From: Arenicellaceae bacterium
GTDB taxonomy: Bacteria > Pseudomonadota > Gammaproteobacteria > Arenicellales > Arenicellaceae
Assembly: GCA_029246505.1 (NCBI GenBank)
Contig: JAQWNC010000002.1
Coordinates: 62,001 to 126,000, forward strand
Direction of reading: 5' to 3'
DNA: 64,000 nt
Each line of letters starts with the position of its first letter. Positions within the stretch are counted from its first letter, which is position 1. Under the pieces are notes generated by a model, which worked only from the letters and a program-made list of their open reading frames with translations, had not been told where the DNA came from and did not search any database. The position numbers and the translations under genes were made by a program. Positions 9,284 through 18,825 of the stretch are shown one piece after another.

Positions 9284-10012
9284 CTAAGTTATTGATTTCG
9301 GTTTATCTGCAACGTTGTTGCGCACATATAATGGAACGAGCCGTTCAGCTTCAAGTGGCATTTCACCACTCGCCAATTTTATTGATGCCCAATGCAATAG
9401 GTGTTTCGAATTTGAGAATTTCGCTAAACGATCAGTTGTCGGCTCCATACTTACTTCCGGAGTCCGCCTAACTGCAGTGACATCTAGTTTGCCGCGAATT
9501 AAAGCAGGGAGCGATTCACTATATATATTCCAACCTGAACCAACGAGTGTGTGGTCTTGGCCGAATAGCTTATTCACCTCTCCCGGGTTGCAAACTATGG
9601 TCTCTGTAGTTTCAGATACTGAATCATCATCATTTATTTTAAAACCCGCGTTATACAGTTGCCCCATACGTGCATCAACAGCGACAGCGTAATTTCCAGG
9701 TTGAAGGTCGGCTGACAAATAACCTAACAACGAGTTTATCCCAAGCACTTTTAGTCCAGCGCTATAGGCTAATCCTTGTGCTACACCTACGCCTACTCGT
9801 AAACCAGTAAAAGATCCTGGCCCGATGCCACATGCTAGAAGATCAATATCACTCAATGTCTTGTCAGATTTAGATAATAGCTCGTCGATCATTGCCAGCA
9901 GACGTTGCGCATGTAAAGCAGGCCCTGAATCAAGCAAATGTTGAATATCGCCTCTAATTCTTAATGCAACTGAGCAATTGGCAGAGGAAGTATCGATGGC
10001 CAGTAAGTTCAT
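9284..10012 (-). CDS. tsaB: tRNA threonylcarbamoyladenosine biosynthesis protein TsaB
   Basis: The 242-residue protein (E. coli 231) has an actin-like/ASKHA fold with MNLLAIDTSSANCSVAL at the start and CGIGPGSFTGLRVG near residues 61-74. It is a non-catalytic partner of TsaD in making t6A37 in tRNAs that read ANN codons. The C-terminal part is less conserved, as usual for TsaB. It overlaps the upstream helicase gene by four bases, so the two are probably translationally coupled. Confidence 0.95.
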   Translation of the reverse strand: MNLLAIDTSSANCSVALRIRGDIQHLLDSGPALHAQRLLAMIDELLSKSDKTLSDIDLLACGIGPGSFTGLRVGVGVAQGLAYSAGLKVLGINSLLGYLSADLQPGNYAVAVDARMGQLYNAGFKINDDDSVSETTETIVCNPGEVNKLFGQDHTLVGSGWNIYSESLPALIRGKLDVTAVRRTPEVSMEPTTDRLAKFSNSKHLLHWASIKLASGEMPLEAERLVPLYVRNNVADKPKSIT

Positions 10013-11964
10013 ATTGATGCCAAAAAATTACTTACAAGATTACGATCACTGGTTTGTGGCATTTCTGACAAACTTTCCAAAAACTTCTTTCCATACCGCG
10101 TACTTCTGGTTCGTGGATCAGCAAGTATAAGAACCCCATAATCGTCAAAGTCTCTAATTAGCCGCCCAGCGCCTTGACGTAACTTTATCACTGCCCGGGG
10201 AAGCTGATACTCCATAAAAGGGTTCAATCCATCCTGCTCCATGCGAGCCAGTCTTGACTTCAACACGGGATCACCCGGCGACTCAAACGGCAATTTATCT
10301 AGCATCACCAATACTAGGGCATCACCCTTTACATCTACGCCCTCCCAAAAGCCCATAGTGGCAAATAACAATACTTTAGGGTTGCGCTGGAACGCTTCCA
10401 GTAACTCAGCTTTTGGTTTGTCCCCTTGTACTAGTACCTTAAAATCGGTTCGATCGATAAAATACTCTGCCGCTCCTTGCATTGCTTTATAAGAAGTAAA
10501 CAGCATGAATGCGCGGCCTTTACTGGATTTGAATATTGGCTCAAGGTGTTCCGACAAAGCACGTTGATAGTTCTCATCCCGTGGGTCTGGCAAACCTTCA
10601 GGTAAATATAATAACGTTTGATCAGCAAAGTTAAATGGACTGCTCCAGCTGTACTCATCAACCTCACCTAAGCCCATTTGAGATCGGAAATAGGAAAAAT
10701 CACCAGCCACCGTTAAAGTTGCCGAAGTAAAAACCATGCTGGTATTCCGGCGGGAAAATATCTTTGCCAGTAAGGGCCCAGGATTTATTGGTGTTTCACA
10801 AATTCGAAATCCAAATCGAGTAACGTCAACCCACCGAATGGTATTGCTGTCCGGTTGATCGAGTAGCTTAGAAATTTGACCGCTAATTGACGCAGCGCGC
10901 TCGTAGCATCGTTCCAAGTGATCACCACTATCGGCCGCAGCTGCTAACACTTCCACTAGCTTGCCGGAGGTTATCGCGAGATCATTCAGTCGAGACTCTA
11001 ACTTAGGTTGACTAGCGACAAGTTCTTCCCATGAATACCGTTGAATCCGCTTACCCATTGCCAAACGTAAATCTCTTATCGCTTTCTCTAATGCCGTAGC
11101 TGAATCTAACAGCGCCGGAATACCGCTCTTGTCTTCTACTTCGGCTTGGCGAACATCGGTAACCAAGCCCTCAATTTGTCGATGCCCGATTGCAGTGCCC
11201 AAAAAATTTCCAGCGGTATCGGGCAATTGATGGGCCTCATCAAATATATAAGTATCTACATCCGGTAATAATTGGCCAAACCCATCTTCTTTAAGAGTTG
11301 CATCAGCAAAAAATAAATGGTGGTTGACTACAACAAGCTCAGCTTCCGCTGCTTTCTTACGAGCCTTATTTATGTGGCACTTGTTGAAATGCGTGCATTT
11401 ACTACCCAAGCAATTATCTACGGTAGATGTCACCCATTGCCATACTTCAGAATCTTCCCTAACACCAGACACCTCTGACTTATCACCTGTTTTGGTGCTC
11501 GCCGACCATTTATAGATCTCTTCCAGCTCATCCCTCATTAGCACTGAAACACGAGTGGCGTAACGCGACTGTTCCAATCGATCAATGCACAAATAGTTTG
11601 CCCTGCCCTTTAGCAAAGCGGCGGTCACCGATACTTTAAGTTTCTTGGCAATAGTTGGAAGGTCTCGATGAAATAGCTGCTCCTGGAGATAGCGCGTGCC
11701 AGTAGATATAAGCACCTTTTTACCTGAAAGCAATGCCGGCACCAAGTAGGCAAAAGTCTTGCCGGTACCGGTACCTGATTCAGCCAGAACGGTACCTCGA
11801 TATTGGATGCTTTCTTCCACCTTTAGTGCAAACTCTTGTTGCGATGGGCGTGGCTGAAAACCTTTAAGAGTGGCTTTTAACGGTCCATGCTCACCCAAAT
11901 ACCATCCAGCGCTATTTTGTATCAATGCTTGCCCCAGCATCTGCGTATCCAATGCATGTTTCAA
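10009..11964 (-). CDS. yoaA: DinG/YoaA-type iron-sulfur DNA helicase
   Basis: The 651-residue superfamily 2 XPD-like helicase has Walker A ESGTGTGKTFAYL near residues 59-71. Cysteines for a 4Fe-4S cluster are seen (NYLCIDR, then NCLGSKCTHFNKC near 185-197), and the DEAH box DEAHQLPD lies near 242. The C-terminal motif VI is LRQGAGRLIRDFDDYG. Length and motifs fit YoaA (about 640) better than the longer DinG. It unwinds DNA 5' to 3', with a likely role in replication-fork repair. The annotated start overlaps rfbD by 53 bases; starting at Met9 (MLGQALIQ) would shorten the overlap to about 29 bases. Confidence 0.9.
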   Translation of the reverse strand: MKHALDTQMLGQALIQNSAGWYLGEHGPLKATLKGFQPRPSQQEFALKVEESIQYRGTVLAESGTGTGKTFAYLVPALLSGKKVLISTGTRYLQEQLFHRDLPTIAKKLKVSVTAALLKGRANYLCIDRLEQSRYATRVSVLMRDELEEIYKWSASTKTGDKSEVSGVREDSEVWQWVTSTVDNCLGSKCTHFNKCHINKARKKAAEAELVVVNHHLFFADATLKEDGFGQLLPDVDTYIFDEAHQLPDTAGNFLGTAIGHRQIEGLVTDVRQAEVEDKSGIPALLDSATALEKAIRDLRLAMGKRIQRYSWEELVASQPKLESRLNDLAITSGKLVEVLAAAADSGDHLERCYERAASISGQISKLLDQPDSNTIRWVDVTRFGFRICETPINPGPLLAKIFSRRNTSMVFTSATLTVAGDFSYFRSQMGLGEVDEYSWSSPFNFADQTLLYLPEGLPDPRDENYQRALSEHLEPIFKSSKGRAFMLFTSYKAMQGAAEYFIDRTDFKVLVQGDKPKAELLEAFQRNPKVLLFATMGFWEGVDVKGDALVLVMLDKLPFESPGDPVLKSRLARMEQDGLNPFMEYQLPRAVIKLRQGAGRLIRDFDDYGVLILADPRTRSTRYGKKFLESLSEMPQTSDRNLVSNFLASI

Positions 11965-12793
11965 GCGCTTGCGCCCAATCAGGCATTCGAATCCCCAGGT
12001 TTTTATTAAGCGCGCTATTGTCTAACACTGAGTATGCCGGTCGCTTAGCGGGCGTAGGGTATTCGGCGGTAGACAGCGGTACCAACTTTACATCGCTATA
12101 ACCGCTTGACGAAAGTAACGCCTTAGCAAACTCAAACCAGGAGACTTCACCACCGCAACTCAAGTGATAAGTACCCCATGGCTGTTCTGCATCGTTTCTA
12201 ATTTTCTCGATAACCTGCCAGCTACAGTTAGCTATCGCCCTGGCATATGTAGGCCCACCAATTTGATCACTGACTATTGACAAACTGTCCCGCTCAGCCG
12301 CGAGCCGACGCATTGTTACGAAGAAGTTTTGCCCAAACTCTCCATATACCCATGCAGTTCTGAATATAAAATGCTTACTATGGGCCTTGCGCACTACCTG
12401 CTCACCTTCCAGCTTACTTGAACCATAGACACTATTGGGTCCAGTTGCATCTAATTCTACATACGGCGAAGAAGCGTTACCGGAGAATACATAGTCAGTA
12501 GAATAGTGAATCATCGGCACTCCACGGGCTGCGCATACTTTAGCCATTTCACCCGGCGAATCTGCGTTTACCGCGTGTGCTAACCCAGACTCCGATTCAG
12601 CCTTATCCACTGCGGTGTATGCTGCTGCATTGAGCAATAAATCGAAGGAGTACGAGCCTAGTTTGTCAGATATATGTTCTGGTTTAGACAAATCTAACTG
12701 CTCACGCCCTAAACAAACCAGTTCAATATCTGGCTGTGTGATTTGAATAAATCTCGCTAGCTGGCCTGTTTTACCGACCATCAATACTTTCAT
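11912..12793 (-). CDS. rfbD: dTDP-4-dehydrorhamnose reductase
   Basis: The 293-residue extended short-chain dehydrogenase catalyses the last step of dTDP-L-rhamnose synthesis for surface polysaccharide. The N-terminal nucleotide-binding motif is MVGKTGQLARF (GxxGxxG variant, residues 4-14). The SDR catalytic YxxxK appears as YGSSKLEGE near 128, with the preceding STDYVFSG. The gene lies 28 bases after rfbC. rfbA and rfbB are not in the window, so the pathway is only partly encoded here. Confidence 0.94.
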   Translation of the reverse strand: MKVLMVGKTGQLARFIQITQPDIELVCLGREQLDLSKPEHISDKLGSYSFDLLLNAAAYTAVDKAESESGLAHAVNADSPGEMAKVCAARGVPMIHYSTDYVFSGNASSPYVELDATGPNSVYGSSKLEGEQVVRKAHSKHFIFRTAWVYGEFGQNFFVTMRRLAAERDSLSIVSDQIGGPTYARAIANCSWQVIEKIRNDAEQPWGTYHLSCGGEVSWFEFAKALLSSSGYSDVKLVPLSTAEYPTPAKRPAYSVLDNSALNKNLGIRMPDWAQALETCIGYADAGASIDTK

Positions 12794-12821
12794 TTACACT
12801 TCCTTTATCAGGCAGTAAGGC

Positions 12822-13382
12822 TCAAGCACCTAACTCAAAGCCGCCAGCAAGCGATTCTAACAACGGGGCAGCGATATCTTTTTCTGAAAGAAGTATCTCT
12901 GTATCCGGAAGAGGCCAAGAAACCCCAATCGCTGGATCATTCCACTGAATACCTGCCTCCATACTCGGCTGATACAAACTCGTTACTTTGTATGCTACAT
13001 CGGCATATTCAGATAAAACTAAGAAACCATGTGCAAAGCCTGCTGGAACATACAGTTGCTGTTTATTTTTATCTGACAAGCAAATACCGAACCATTCGCC
13101 AAATGTCGATGAATCCTTACGAATATCGACTGCCACATCATATATTTCACCTACAAGGACTCGAATTTGCTTACCCTGCCATTGTGGATACTGGTAATGC
13201 AGTCCACGTAAAACTCCGCGCGATGAGCGTGACTGATTGTCTTGAACAAAGTTTGTTGGCAGACCTTTTTCGCCTGCTTCATGTGCATTGAAGGTTTCCA
13301 TAAAGAACCCTCGATCATCACCAAAAACCTGTGGCGTAATAATGGTTACGCCGTCCAAAGACGTTTGTTCAATCTTGATCAA
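12822..13382 (-). CDS. rfbC: dTDP-4-dehydrorhamnose 3,5-epimerase
   Basis: The 186-residue RmlC cupin protein (family about 180) has DDRGFFMETFN near residues 23-33, the substrate-binding RGVLRGLHYQ near 55-64, and PAGFAHGFLVLSE near 117-129. All are hallmark RmlC motifs including the catalytic His of LRGLHYQ. It produces dTDP-4-keto-L-rhamnose for the adjacent RfbD. It is divergent from dinB, with 180 bases between. Confidence 0.96.
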   Translation of the reverse strand: MIKIEQTSLDGVTIITPQVFGDDRGFFMETFNAHEAGEKGLPTNFVQDNQSRSSRGVLRGLHYQYPQWQGKQIRVLVGEIYDVAVDIRKDSSTFGEWFGICLSDKNKQQLYVPAGFAHGFLVLSEYADVAYKVTSLYQPSMEAGIQWNDPAIGVSWPLPDTEILLSEKDIAAPLLESLAGGFELGA

Positions 13383-13562
13383 AGTAACTCAGCTCGTAAC
13401 GTTCTAAGAGCGAAAGTTTAGCGTGTTGTGATCTGAACACAAGTACTACACAACCACCTTGTGCAACTACTGGCAAAGAAATGCTGATAAGAGGAAGCTA
13501 CCGGTACAATAAAGTGAATTGCAACCCCGATATCATAGCCAACAGGAGTTAAAATATCGCTG

Positions 13563-14639
13563 ATGTCACATGACCGAAAAATTATTCACGTTGATATGGA
13601 TGCATTCTTTGCATCGGTAGAACAACGAGATAACCCGAAACTTAAAGGTCACCCAGTTATTGTCGGTGGCCAACCGGATAGCCGCGGCGTTGTGGCGGCT
13701 TGCAGTTATGAGGCGCGGCAGTTTGGTATTCACTCCGCGATGCCATCGTCGCGTGCCTACCGCATATGCCCCGAGGCGGTATTTGTAAAGCCGCGATTTG
13801 AGGCTTATCGTGAAGCGTCTCGCAAAATAAACAATATATTTAAAATCTATACCCCCTTAATTGAGCCATTATCTTTGGATGAGGCCTATCTTGATATAAG
13901 CAGATGCACGCAGCATAAGGGCTCTGCAACTTTGATCGCCACATCGATTAAGGCAGAAATTAAAGAACGTTTGAATTTAGTCGCTTCAGCAGGTATTTCT
14001 TACAACAAATTTTTGGCCAAAATAGCATCAGATATGGATAAACCAGATGGGCTATATGTAATTCGTCCTGAGCAGGCGATTGATTTTATCCGAGCTCTAC
14101 CAATTCGTAAATTTTATGGTGTGGGTAAAGTTACAGAAGCAAAAATGCACAAACATAATATATCTACTGGAGCTGATTTGGCACGATTAAGCGAATCAGA
14201 GTTAACAACTTTGTTCGGTAAATCTGGAAGCTATTACTATAGAATTACCAGAGGCATCGACAATCGACCTGTGAATGCGGATAGAAAACGCAAATCTATA
14301 GGCAAAGAAACCACCTTTACAGATGACTTATTAGATGCAGAGTCGATTAATACACATTTTTACAGGCTGATTGACCGGGTTGCCGAAATTATGCAAAAAA
14401 GAAAATTTGTAGCTAAAACGGTCACCATAAAAGTTAAATATTACGATTTCACTCAAATTACGCGAAGTATCTCATCGGTCAATACGATCAGCGACAGCAA
14501 CGATATGCTACTTTTGCTACCGGGACTCATTGAAAAAACAGAGCTTGGTGCACGACCTTGTAGACTATTGGGTGTAAGTGTCTCGAATTTCGTTGATGAA
14601 ACGCAAGAGGATCAAAAGCAGCAAGTTCTATTTGGCTAA
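13563..14639 (+). CDS. dinB: DNA polymerase IV (Y-family)
   Basis: The 358-residue translesion polymerase (E. coli DinB 351) has the palm motif HVDMDAFFASVEQRDNP (residues 9-25). The second catalytic motif SLDEAYLD lies near 101-108 and the helix-hairpin-helix region FYGVGKVTEAKM near 185. The little-finger domain follows, and the final residues QKQQVLFG resemble a beta-clamp-binding peptide (QxxLxLF type). The start ATG is preceded by a moderate AGGAG at 13545. No LexA box was confirmed. Confidence 0.97.
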   Translation: MSHDRKIIHVDMDAFFASVEQRDNPKLKGHPVIVGGQPDSRGVVAACSYEARQFGIHSAMPSSRAYRICPEAVFVKPRFEAYREASRKINNIFKIYTPLIEPLSLDEAYLDISRCTQHKGSATLIATSIKAEIKERLNLVASAGISYNKFLAKIASDMDKPDGLYVIRPEQAIDFIRALPIRKFYGVGKVTEAKMHKHNISTGADLARLSESELTTLFGKSGSYYYRITRGIDNRPVNADRKRKSIGKETTFTDDLLDAESINTHFYRLIDRVAEIMQKRKFVAKTVTIKVKYYDFTQITRSISSVNTISDSNDMLLLLPGLIEKTELGARPCRLLGVSVSNFVDETQEDQKQQVLFG

Positions 14640-14668
14640 GTAGCTTATTTGACCATTTTTTTATATTA

Positions 14669-15724
14669 CTATAAGCCAATATCCAGATCTTGTTTTGCAT
14701 TTATCATAGCGCTTGCGTCAGGTATGGCAGGTAAACCAAGCAGTTCAAGTGCCAAATTCGCCGCATCCCCGTTTCTAATTGGCTGAATCACCTCGTTATA
14801 GTCAGGTCTACTCGTGCCTGGCTCCATTCGCGTGCGTTGGTTTAGCTCATACAATTCCTTACCACCAAGTGCGAAAGCTGTGCCGTCGGGGTTTGAAGCC
14901 CAGACATAAAAAGGAATACGGTAATTCTCATAATCAGTCTCGTCACCATGCGATCGTCCCGCACCACCATGGTCTGCAACCAGGATAATGGTAGTGTCAC
15001 TTAATTCGACATCCGAATTAATTAGATCAAACAGTTTTTGCAGGTAGCCGTCTACTCTTATCAGAGCATCCATATAACGTGGTGTTCTCCATCTATCACC
15101 ATGCCCTGCCCCATCTGTATCTGTAATGTGCAAAAAAGAAAAATTGAAGTGTTGTTTACGCATATCTTCAACATATTGAGTAATTAAAGCATTAGCAGTT
15201 CTGTCAGGCGCGCGGAATAAATAGTAGTCAATTTTATCCGTACCATTATCTGCACCCGTCGTATCTGTAGCTCCGGATTCCTCATTATAGGTTTGTTCAT
15301 ACAAGATGAATTTGCTTTTACTCGCATATAACGATGTAGATAATCCATGATCATGCGTAACGTCAAAAACACTACTTACGTAGGCTTCTTTGCCTGTATT
15401 GTTATGCAAAGTTGTGCTTAGTTCCGGCATATCATTATCGCTTTGCCCGTGACCGTTAGCACCAGTAACACCGCGTGCCGTCATCATCGAAGCGTGATTA
15501 GGTAAAGTTCGGGTGTAGTCGAAATCAGTGCGCGCATTATCCGTCCAGGCTCCCTGCTCTCGAAATCGAAAAAATGCAGGTAACTGTTCTTTACCTAATT
15601 GCTGAATAGCTTCTGGTCGCAAACCATCTACCGATACCAAAATCACATGTTCTGCTGAAAAAGCTAGTTGCGGTGCCAGTAGTACGAGGCCGTTTAACCA
15701 AACATATTTAATATTCATCGTCAC
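14669..15724 (-). CDS. Periplasmic type I phosphodiesterase / alkaline phosphatase superfamily protein
   Basis: The 351-residue protein has a signal peptide (MTMNIKYVWLNGLVLLAPQLAFSAE). The metal site begins at VILVSVDGLRPEAI (Asp near residue 32). The nucleophile Thr lies in RTLPNHASMM, and further metal ligands are DTDGAGHG and VADHGGAGRSHGD. These fit the type I phosphodiesterase/nucleotide pyrophosphatase family. The substrate is unknown. It is a single gene, convergent with dinB and upstream of a tRNA pair reading in the same direction. Confidence 0.88.
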   Translation of the reverse strand: MTMNIKYVWLNGLVLLAPQLAFSAEHVILVSVDGLRPEAIQQLGKEQLPAFFRFREQGAWTDNARTDFDYTRTLPNHASMMTARGVTGANGHGQSDNDMPELSTTLHNNTGKEAYVSSVFDVTHDHGLSTSLYASKSKFILYEQTYNEESGATDTTGADNGTDKIDYYLFRAPDRTANALITQYVEDMRKQHFNFSFLHITDTDGAGHGDRWRTPRYMDALIRVDGYLQKLFDLINSDVELSDTTIILVADHGGAGRSHGDETDYENYRIPFYVWASNPDGTAFALGGKELYELNQRTRMEPGTSRPDYNEVIQPIRNGDAANLALELLGLPAIPDASAMINAKQDLDIGL

Positions 15725-15876
15725 ATTCTACCTGGGTCAGGTTCACTCGCACAGCGCGATTATTTCCCGATCGTTCGGGCATTACCTTGTATTGGCAAAG
15801 GCTATACGGTAATCCTACTTCTGCAACAAACTAAGTGCAACACCGATAGCGTAGGCCTGTACGGATATTAAAGGCA

Positions 15877-15911
15877 ATAAAAAAGCCCTACCGGTAATCC
15901 GGTAAAGCTTT
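15877..15911 (-). terminator. Rho-independent terminator of the tRNA operon
   Basis: On the minus strand AAGC-TT-TACCGG, loop ATTA, CCGGTA-GG-GCTT is followed by a run of T. It starts about 9 bases after the tRNA-Glu 3' end and defines the end of the tRNA-Ala/tRNA-Glu transcript. Confidence 0.85.
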
Positions 15912-15919
15912 ATTTTATA

Positions 15920-15995
15920 TGGCGTCCCCAAGGGGATTCGAACCCCTGTTGCCGCCGTGAAAGGGCAGTGTCCTAGGCCTCTAGACGATGGGGAC
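15920..15995 (-). tRNA. tRNA-Glu (anticodon TTC)
   Basis: The 76-base minus-strand cloverleaf starts GTCCCCATCGTCTAGAGGCC and ends in GGGGACGCCA, so the CCA end is encoded. The anticodon loop CCTTTCAC carries TTC. The acceptor stem GTCCCC/GGGGAC and the T-loop GGTTCGAATCC are canonical. It is transcribed after tRNA-Ala. Confidence 0.97.
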
Positions 15996-16036
15996 AGTAA
16001 CTTTTCACTGTCATAGCCTAACTACTAACGTGTCTC

Positions 16037-16112
16037 TGGTGGAGCCAGGCGGGATCGAACCGCCGACCTCAACACTGCCAGTGTTGCGCTCTCCCAGCTG
16101 AGCTATGGCCCC
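16037..16112 (-). tRNA. tRNA-Ala (anticodon GGC)
   Basis: The 76-base minus-strand cloverleaf starts GGGGCCATAGCTCAGCTGGG and ends in GGCTCCACCA with encoded CCA. The anticodon stem-loop CAACACTGGCAGTGTTG carries GGC. It is the first gene of the two-tRNA transcript, 41 bases before tRNA-Glu. Confidence 0.97.
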
Positions 16113-16144
16113 TAAAGAGAACCACCCTGTGACACGGAGCGCGT

Positions 16145-16173
16145 AATGTACGTGCAAGCGGAATGATGGTCAA
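16145..16173 (-). promoter_or_regulatory. Sigma-70 promoter of the tRNA-Ala/tRNA-Glu operon
   Basis: On the minus strand, TTGACC (-35, 16168-16173) and TACATT (-10, 16145-16150) are separated by exactly 17 bases. A GC-rich discriminator (ACGCGCTCC) follows, typical of stable-RNA promoters under stringent control. It lies about 33 bases upstream of the tRNA-Ala 5' end. Confidence 0.7.
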
Positions 16174-16201
16174 GCGTAAATAACAGGTATTTTTATAGGT
16201 T

Positions 16202-16222
16202 AAAAAAAGCCCTATTTAGGCC
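16202..16222 (-). terminator. Probable terminator of the pentapeptide-repeat gene
   Basis: On the minus strand GCCT-AAAT-AGGGC (one bulge) is followed by seven T residues, about 100 bases past the stop codon. The stem is short, so confidence is moderate. Confidence 0.45.
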
Positions 16223-16322
16223 GTTTTAATGGTGTATACGATGATGCAAAAACTGTAAGAATCTGAAATATCTGAATACACACTGCAGATGATTTATTGG
16301 GAATTTAAAATCCCTGTATTTA

Positions 16323-17339
16323 CTAGAGCCCACTCCACTTGCACATGCGTTGAAAAAAGTTTACCTCTTGTATTAACTCGATGCGCTGCTTCAAATACCT
16401 ATTACGCGCTTGCATTATGCGGTTACGATTTGGGTCATCCCAACGAGTTCGTTCTGAGTGCCGCAACCCAATATGCGCTTGTGGTGCATGCTCTAGATAA
16501 AGCCCTGTACCAGTTAAGATAGCTGCACTAACGTCAGCGTTCGGCATGGCTGTACCCCTAGTTTTAGCATTTGATAAATTTGCTTCAACCATTTCAACGT
16601 CCGTCAGTACGGCCTTTAGCAATGAGACATTATTCATATGCGCGCCGTTAAGATCTGCACCATTCAAAATTGCACCATTCATATTCGACCCGCTAAGTAC
16701 CACTCCTTCAAGATTACTACCCTGTAAATTTGCAGCACTAAGATCAACTGATTTCAATGATACATTTTTCATATAGGCACCACCCAGTTGAACAGCGTGT
16801 AGTAGTGCTCCACTTAAGTTCGCATCCTCCAATTGGGCATCTCGCAAGTCAGAGCCCGTTAAATCAACTGAAAACAAATTTACCTTCGTAAGATTTGCTT
16901 TAACAAAAATACTGTAAGCAAACCGACAACCGCTAAGTTTTGCATTTGATAGATTTGCATCAGAAAAATCGCAGTGCTCAAATTCTGCACCATTAGCGCT
17001 AATTCCCGCCAAGTTAGCGGCTGAAAATTTCGCGCCATTTGCTTTTGCGCCCGTTAAACGCGCATCACGTAAGTCCGCTGCAGTAAGGTCGGAATTTGTC
17101 AGATTACACCCGCTCATGTTTGAACCAGCCAGTTTTGCTTCGTAGATGTCTGCACCGGTAAGATTTGCACCCTGTAAATTAGCCCCGGAAAGATCCGCTC
17201 GAGATAGATCGGCTCCGCTTAAATCGGCACCAACCAGACGGGCCTCAATTAAATTTGCCCCACCCAACTCAGCGCCATGCAGACTAAACCCCGAAAGGTT
17301 GTAGTTGCGTAAATCTTTAGTATTCACTTTGGGTGTCAT
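16323..17339 (-). CDS. Pentapeptide-repeat protein
   Basis: The 338-residue protein is made almost entirely (about residues 12-285) of A(D/N)LxX-type pentapeptide repeats, for example LSGADLSRADLSGANLQGAN and LKSVDLSAANLQGSNLEGV. These would fold as a right-handed quadrilateral beta-helix. The last about 50 residues leave the repeat pattern (HSERTRWDDPNRNRIMQARNR). No signal peptide is seen, so it is likely cytosolic. Family members range from gyrase-protecting DNA mimics to proteins of unknown role. This one is longer than Qnr (about 218) and nothing shows gyrase binding, so function is left open. Confidence 0.9.
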   Translation of the reverse strand: MTPKVNTKDLRNYNLSGFSLHGAELGGANLIEARLVGADLSGADLSRADLSGANLQGANLTGADIYEAKLAGSNMSGCNLTNSDLTAADLRDARLTGAKANGAKFSAANLAGISANGAEFEHCDFSDANLSNAKLSGCRFAYSIFVKANLTKVNLFSVDLTGSDLRDAQLEDANLSGALLHAVQLGGAYMKNVSLKSVDLSAANLQGSNLEGVVLSGSNMNGAILNGADLNGAHMNNVSLLKAVLTDVEMVEANLSNAKTRGTAMPNADVSAAILTGTGLYLEHAPQAHIGLRHSERTRWDDPNRNRIMQARNRYLKQRIELIQEVNFFQRMCKWSGL

Positions 17340-17545
17340 GTGGTTGGTAGATATCTAATGCAGGTGTTCAATTAGTGATTTTCTGACAATAAAAAAATAT
17401 TGTCCAATACAGAATTCGGCGGATTTAATTCCACAGCGCTATTCCAACACGGCATGTAACTCAGGGTGCAAAAATAAGTTCTTGATGAAAACACGACTTA
17501 TACTTGTAACAGTAGAAGAGTGAATCACCTAGTTCGAGTTGCGCT

Positions 17546-18265
17546 CTATTGCTGAAGTTTACGCCAAACTGATTTTTCACCAGTGGCTTGCTCCAAACGA
17601 TCCACCCATTCTATATGATTTTGTAACTCAACAAAATTAGCCTTTATCACCGGCAATTCACCTTGCGGCCGGGTTATTAGCGTAAATTCCCCTGAGCCAG
17701 AGTCTGCTGAAGACAGTTCTTCTTCCAAAACCAGCAACGTTTGACCACCGCTCATACGCAGATATACATCTGCGAGTATTTCCGCGTCGAGAAGCCCGCC
17801 ATGCAAATCGCGATTAGAATTATCTACTTCATAGCGTTTGCATAGAGAATCCAAATCGTTTCGCTGGCCGGGATGCAACTGCCTTGCCTGCACCAAGGTG
17901 TCGAAAACCTCACAATAGTCGGTAAGATTCTCATACCCCTCAATACATTCGGCAAACTCGTTATCGAGAAAACCGACATCGAACGGTGCATTATGAATAA
18001 TTACCTCAGAACCTTTTAGGAATGCCAATAAGTCCTTAGCTACATCAGCAAAAATAGGTTTATCTTGCAACGATTCATTGGTAATTCCGTGCACAGCGAT
18101 CGCTCCTGTATCAATTTCTCGCTCTGGATTTACGTAAAAATGAAGGTTATTGCCTGTTAATTTTCGGTCTAGTAGCTCAATACAACCAACTTCTATCATT
18201 TTGTGGCCCTGGCGAGGGTCTAAACCAGTTGTTTCAGTATCCAGCACGATCTGCCTTATGTTCAT
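17546..18265 (-). CDS. dnaQ: DNA polymerase III epsilon subunit (proofreading exonuclease)
   Basis: The 239-residue protein (E. coli 243) has exonuclease motif I LDTETTGLD (residues 8-16), motif II HNAPFDVGFLD near 91-101, and motif III with the DEDDh His and Asp in HGGLLDAEILAD near 155-166. It removes misincorporated bases within the replicase core. It follows rnhA with 21 bases between, on the same strand, so both belong to one operon running methyltransferase-like gene, rnhA, dnaQ. Confidence 0.96.
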   Translation of the reverse strand: MNIRQIVLDTETTGLDPRQGHKMIEVGCIELLDRKLTGNNLHFYVNPEREIDTGAIAVHGITNESLQDKPIFADVAKDLLAFLKGSEVIIHNAPFDVGFLDNEFAECIEGYENLTDYCEVFDTLVQARQLHPGQRNDLDSLCKRYEVDNSNRDLHGGLLDAEILADVYLRMSGGQTLLVLEEELSSADSGSGEFTLITRPQGELPVIKANFVELQNHIEWVDRLEQATGEKSVWRKLQQ

Positions 18266-18286
18266 TTTTTTACCTCACCCACGTGC

Positions 18287-18730
18287 TTATACATTATCCA
18301 ACGCTTCAGTAATCGCTAAGTTTGCTAATTCATCGGCTTTCTCATTGCCAGGGTCACCTGCATGCCCCTTTACCCAATACCAATCTATATTATGACGGGT
18401 AATTTGTTGTTCCAATTCTAACCAAAGCTCTTTATTCTTAACCGGTTTTTTAGCCGCGGTACGCCAACCATTTTTGATCCAAACCTGCATCCACTCGGTG
18501 ATCCCCTTACGCAAGTATTCGGAGTCGGTATACAGGTCGACTTCGCATGACCGCTTTAAAACCTTTAAAGCCTCGATAGCCGCTTGTATTTCCATACGAT
18601 TATTAGTCGTTTCAGGCTCATAGCCATATAGCTCACTCTGAGTCTCCTGATAGGTAAGAAAGGCACCCCAACCACCAGCACCCGGATTACCTTTACAAGC
18701 CCCATCAGTATAAATAACAACCCTACTCAT
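18287..18730 (-). CDS. rnhA: Ribonuclease HI
   Basis: The 147-residue protein (E. coli 155) degrades RNA in RNA-DNA hybrids. The four catalytic carboxylates are visible: Asp8 in [11 protein letters not shown], Glu47 in NNRMEIQAA, Asp68 in YTDSEYL and Asp132 near the end in [10 protein letters not shown]. The basic protrusion [17 protein letters not shown] is present. The pairing with dnaQ is conserved in many gammaproteobacteria. Confidence 0.96.
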   Translation of the reverse strand: MSRVVIYTDGACKGNPGAGGWGAFLTYQETQSELYGYEPETTNNRMEIQAAIEALKVLKRSCEVDLYTDSEYLRKGITEWMQVWIKNGWRTAAKKPVKNKELWLELEQQITRHNIDWYWVKGHAGDPGNEKADELANLAITEALDNV

Positions 18731-18825
18731 AACTTTAGTCTTATCTCTAATTTACAATTCTAACCTTGATTCATTATAGCGCTTTTGAGCAATTAACTAA
18801 TCCGCTCACCTGACTCAATTACTCC

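Noticed and set aside
16323-17339. Pentapeptide-repeat protein as a quinolone-resistance (Qnr) protein
   Set aside because: It is much longer than Qnr, and the repeat content alone does not indicate gyrase protection.
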